A stretch of DNA of 64,000 bases from Riptortus pedestris. Taxonomy: Eukaryota > Arthropoda > Insecta > Hemiptera > Alydidae. The notes under the pieces were generated by a model. The model ran no database searches and had not been told where the DNA came from. It saw only the letters and a list, made by a program, of their open reading frames with translations. The position numbers and the translations under genes are program-made. Location of the stretch: positions 130,681,501-130,745,500 of the forward strand of contig CM032230.1 in assembly GCA_019009955.1 (NCBI GenBank). The letters are read 5' to 3'. How positions within the stretch are numbered: the first letter of the stretch is position 1; every line of letters begins with the position of its first letter. Below, one piece after another: positions 61,101-64,000 of this stretch.

Positions 61101-62031
61101 TAGTGTGCAGCACGTGGGAAATCTGCTTAGTTTTTGTAGCCACTGCATTACAGACTTTTGTTAGCCAGACATGCATTATCAACAAGCCTGTACAGACGAC
61201 CTGAAGCTGAACCCGAATATTTCCAGCTCTCTTTTTGAGTCTAGCACAGGCTTCAGATACTACGGCAGGAATAAGGTGTTTCATCCAACATCCTAAATAT
61301 GGCAATGAGGAAGTCATGCTTTAATGTTTAGCACTGCAATGCACATTCTTATAGTATCGGACTAAACTGTCTACTCTATTGTTACTTCTCATCCCACCAA
61401 AAATGTCTGTACCAGACTAGGAGCCCCATCCCTTAATACATTTTTAATTAATTCTAATATTAACTGAGTTATGTATTTTATCTATTTCAGTTTTTAGTTT
61501 CCACCACTTTTATTAACATGATTTACACTTAAAACAACAGTATCACTATGTATCTCATGTCAACTAAACTTAAATTTCAAGTTGTATATACACCTCTTGT
61601 AAAAGAAGAATAGAGAATCAAATTTGAGATGATTTCATCAGTGTGTCATTTCAGCACATGGGAAATCAGCTTAGTTTATGCAGCACCTTCATGATAAACT
61701 TTTTTTACTCAATCTTATGTTTTAGTATGAGTACATAGAATTTATAATGCTTTCAATTAGTAAGAAATTTAAGGTCTGTTATTCCTTTTTACAGAATTTC
61801 CCAGTAACTGACGTTATTGTTGAGCTCAAATCTCCTAAAATCCAGGTTTATTCTTCACGGCTCCAAATCGATGCTCATCTTAGCGGATTGAGATACATTA
61901 TGTTCCACTGGCCAGCAACTTCCGCCGCTTTTGGGATCACGTTCAACTTAACAGTCATATTATTTGTCACTTTTCTGTCTTGGTGGCAACTGTATGGCAG
62001 TAATACTAATGAAATAAAAGGTACTTTTTAA
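57946..62031 (+). CDS. BSCL2: Seipin, four coding exons (about 271 aa as modelled)
   Basis: The spliced product has a short cytosolic N-terminus, membrane segment 1 (about residues 30-54), the FYYTYVPSIEHVKSVNLQF motif, a lumenal beta-sandwich domain (about 73-230) and membrane segment 2 (about 233-257). Diagnostic stretches are MLGQPYKITLFLEVPESEPN, CRSAMLRYRSPL, EEKQIVEVELYSDFED and GLRYIMFHWP. Seipin oligomerises in the ER membrane and organises lipid-droplet assembly at ER-droplet contacts. Coding exons: 57946-58160, 59635-59795, 59870-60072, 61795-62031; all junctions are GT/AG and in phase. The NVS glycosylation site known in mammalian seipin is replaced by AHVEL here. The C-terminal tail is very short if translation stops at 62031. 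A possible donor at 62021 (AAAAG|gtactt) would instead join an unseen later exon. Identification is very confident; the C-terminus is not. Confidence 0.94.
58861..59340 (-). mobile_element. Palindrome-family fragments in seipin intron 1
   Basis: A minus-strand 3' palindrome (GCAGATTTCCCTTGAGGGAA) at 58864 is followed by the core (TTTCAGCCTTCAGTAAACCC). A second interior piece (GGGCTGAAATTGGGCC, 59139) then appears out of the usual order, so at least two deleted copies are present. Confidence 0.5.
59635..59795 (+). CDS. BSCL2: Seipin coding exon 2
   Basis: It encodes ACDGEGKNVERGVCSFLKAH then VELTKGNELFMLGQPYKITL, the start of the lumenal domain. The acceptor is ctttacag and the donor CTCG|gtatgt, which splits a Gly codon with exon 3. 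Confidence 0.93.
59870..60072 (+). CDS. BSCL2: Seipin coding exon 3
   Basis: It encodes MFMVCGQLLDKKGVTVSMSC, then RSAMLRYRSPLVHTLTTLAL and EEKQIVEVELYSDFEDDQ. The acceptor is ttcaaaag and the donor CAG|gtatgt. This is the centre of the lumenal seipin fold. Confidence 0.95.
60905..61158 (-). mobile_element. Palindrome-family 5' part in seipin intron 3
   Basis: It ends CACGTGGGAAATCTGCTTAG then AGCCACTGCATTACAGACTT, the inverse of the family start. A lone family end-like motif (ATATCTGCTAAAAC) also occurs at 60372. Confidence 0.5.
61440..61704 (-). mobile_element. Palindrome-family 5' part just before seipin exon 4
   Basis: It ends CACATGGGAAATCAGCTTAG then TTTATGCAGCACC. It is about 90 bp from the exon 4 acceptor. 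Confidence 0.5.
61795..62031 (+). CDS. BSCL2: Seipin coding exon 4 (end of lumenal domain and membrane segment 2)
   Basis: It encodes NFPVTDVIVELKSPKIQVYS and IDAHLSGLRYIMFHWPATSA, then membrane segment 2 (NLTVILFVTFLSWWQL). The acceptor is tttttacag. The end is drawn at the in-frame TAA. A weak donor 11 nt earlier means the true exon may end at 62020. Confidence 0.85.
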   Translation, partial: NFPVTDVIVELKSPKIQVYSSRLQIDAHLSGLRYIMFHWPATSAAFGITFNLTVILFVTFLSWWQLYGSNTNEIKGTF

Positions 62032-62141
62032 AACTATAATAATTAATCCATGCATTTACACATATACAGCTATCACAAAAGTATTCAAAAACCACACACC
62101 TTTTTTTTTCTTAAAAAACAATTTAGATACAAAAAATAAGT

Positions 62142-62147
62142 AATAAA
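62142..62147 (+). promoter_or_regulatory. Candidate polyadenylation signal of seipin
   Basis: An AATAAA lies about 110 nt after the in-frame stop at 62031. It fits a gene that ends in exon 4, but the hexamer is common in this composition. Confidence 0.3.
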
Positions 62148-63319
62148 AATAAAATGAAAGCTTTGGAAATAATTAATGTTATTAGTATATAACAATGAAA
62201 TTAAACTTATAACGATAACCAAAATAATTCAGTCCACCTTTATTTATTTATATTAATAATTTTAAAAAATAATGCAAGGTATTAACTCATATTTTCACTT
62301 AAAGGATGAAAAAAAAATTATAGAGCACCATTATTGTTGATTAGATATTTGAGGCCACTAATCCGAGATAAGTTAATCTATATTGTATAATAATGACCTG
62401 CATATATTCACTTAACCAATCGTATGGCAAGAAGGTCAAGAAAAAAGATTTTTTTTTCTTAACTAGTTTCAGGTATAGTTGAGATCATGAGACGTGAGAC
62501 AGTCTGCGCATGGGGGTGGGGATGGGTGGTAGGCTTGGTGGGGATGAGAGGACGTGTACTACCCAAGCTGAACATATTTGCCAGCATGCCGTACACTTGC
62601 TCCAGCCCTTTAAGTATCGATACTGAGTACCTGCAGTCTAACCTTTCTCTAGTATATGTTCTACTTTTCCTAATTTACATAAAAATATAGTGCAGAAAAT
62701 GAGAAGCTGCATTGATTAAACATTATTAAAAATCAAACATGAATAAAAAAATAAAATAATAATTTATTTAATGCAAAAAAAAAACGTAATTTATTATTGA
62801 TTAGTGATAATAGAAAGTTAGTGGAATTGCATATACTTGCATAGTTTACATAAATAATATTTTGAGATTATTATTTAAATTTTTTTTAAACTTGCAGATA
62901 ATTATTTATACTTAAAACTTATAGATATTTGTTTAGAAACTTAAAGATAATTTATAAACTTACAGATAATTATTTTTAATACTTAAAGATATATTTTTAA
63001 AAATGTAAAGATAATTTTTTTTATAAATTACACAATGATTTGTGATACTTAAAACTTACAAATAACTTTTTAAAAACCTACAGATAATTTTCTTACCAAA
63101 ATTACATTTCAAAAAATATCAAAATAATTTATTTACCTCCTAAATTAATAGAAGTTAAATAAAATATAACAAGTTAACTTTTTTTTTATTATATATAATT
63201 GCTTTAAAATTAGTCAAATGACAACGCCATCTCCTCAATGCCGCTTCAGGGCTCATCATTATCATCGCTGCTTGAATGTATGTCACTATCACTGTAAATT
63301 TAAATTTAAATGGCTACTT
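62148..63319. other. No gene recognised downstream of seipin exon 4
   Basis: A series of short, imperfect units with ACTTA(C/A)AGATAATTTTT runs through 62880-63080. A minus-strand stretch at 63250-63290 reads SDSDIHSSSDDNDEP before a stop, too short to assign. No convincing seipin exon 5 was found. Confidence 0.35.
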
Positions 63320-63480
63320 ATTGACAGGTACACTAGGGATGGTGAAAAAATATCAATATTTCCCCCAGAAAATATCTAAATTATTACCGGATATCCGCCC
63401 CCCCCCCCCCCCGATATATCGGTATTTCGATATTAAAATTCAAGTATCGAAAACCGATTTCTTTTTTTAAAAACAAAAAT
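63320..63480 (+). mobile_element. Possible hAT-like transposon end with TATCGATA-type words
   Basis: TAGGGATGGTGAAAAAATAT is followed by repeated ATATCGGTATTTCGATATT motifs, a combination seen at ends of several arthropod DNA transposons. A 15-base C run (63398-63412) interrupts it. The opposite end is not visible in the window. Confidence 0.4.
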
Positions 63481-64000
63481 AATTGTTGCAACGTATTAAC
63501 TTGAGGTTAGAGCAAGACCTTGCAGGGATTTATATCGACATTTCTTCCTACATAACCAAGATAGGGTTAGATTTTATCTTCAAGCTACACTACACACACA
63601 CTGAGGGCTAATGTTTTCAGGACGCCCGATACATATCCGTAGCTCACGAGGAGTGGTTCACAGACTGATGACAGGAGCATCCGCAATAGCCTTCTTTGCT
63701 ACTGCGCATCCTAGCCACTGTCTCACATCTTATGAACTCAACTATACTTATGACGCCTCAACAGGAAAAAAGAAAGCACTAAAAAGTAATATACAACAGC
63801 GACATTTTTACATAAGACCTTCCACTAGCTGTGTCAATCTCTGAATGACTTCGAAAGTATGGCAGGTCAAGTCAACTCATTTGTAGCGATAATGTCAAGA
63901 AATGTTTTATTCTCAACCACGCTATTAATTACGTTCATACTTTTGATTTTGAAAGCATAATTGTATTAGAATAATTAAAAAAAAATAAGCAAGAGGAAAA

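Noticed and set aside
62487..62690. Candidate seipin exon 5
   Set aside because: The frame (glycine/tryptophan-rich start) does not resemble seipin tails, and no good acceptor in the required phase was found.

Overview
This is a eukaryotic genomic window, most likely from an arthropod. The reasons are spliced genes with canonical GT/AG introns, strongly A+T-rich sequence, two proteins that read as animal orthologues (a twinfilin and a seipin), and many transposon types. The species cannot be fixed from sequence alone. Most open reading frames longer than 60 codons are chance frames in A+T-rich or repeat DNA.

Genes. Only two protein-coding genes could be supported, and both were rebuilt exon by exon with matching splice phases. 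A twinfilin gene (actin-monomer sequestering and barbed-end capping, two ADF-homology domains) lies on the minus strand in eight coding exons from 55109 down to 41200. A seipin gene (ER lipid-droplet assembly protein, two membrane segments around a lumenal domain) lies on the plus strand in four coding exons from 57946 to about 62031. They are head-to-head, with about 2.8 kb between start codons. That interval holds a tRNA-derived SINE and a DNA-repeat fragment.

Layout. Positions 1-23 kb are a transposon graveyard. It contains Helitron-like elements built from about 297-bp tandem modules (fragment 908-1375; copies at 1848-2956, 17319-18390 and 18552-20719), many copies of a second palindrome-ended family with Helentron/INE-like termini, a decayed hAT transposase end, and a piggyBac-type element inserted into the terminal repeat of another DNA transposon. 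Positions 23-41 kb are almost featureless A+T-rich DNA with scattered SINEs and palindrome-ended elements. Positions 41-55 kb are the twinfilin gene. Its introns carry a palindrome-family copy, an LTR-retrotransposon 3' end, a Helitron copy 91 bp from an exon, a hAT MITE with a perfect 8-bp target duplication, and two SINE families. Positions 55-64 kb hold the shared upstream region, seipin, and further repeat copies.

No RNA gene, CRISPR array or defence system is visible. The most unusual content is repeat biology: the ~297-bp modular Helitrons, a G-rich core that appears to be shared between the Helitron modules and the palindrome-ended family, and nested insertions that give relative ages.
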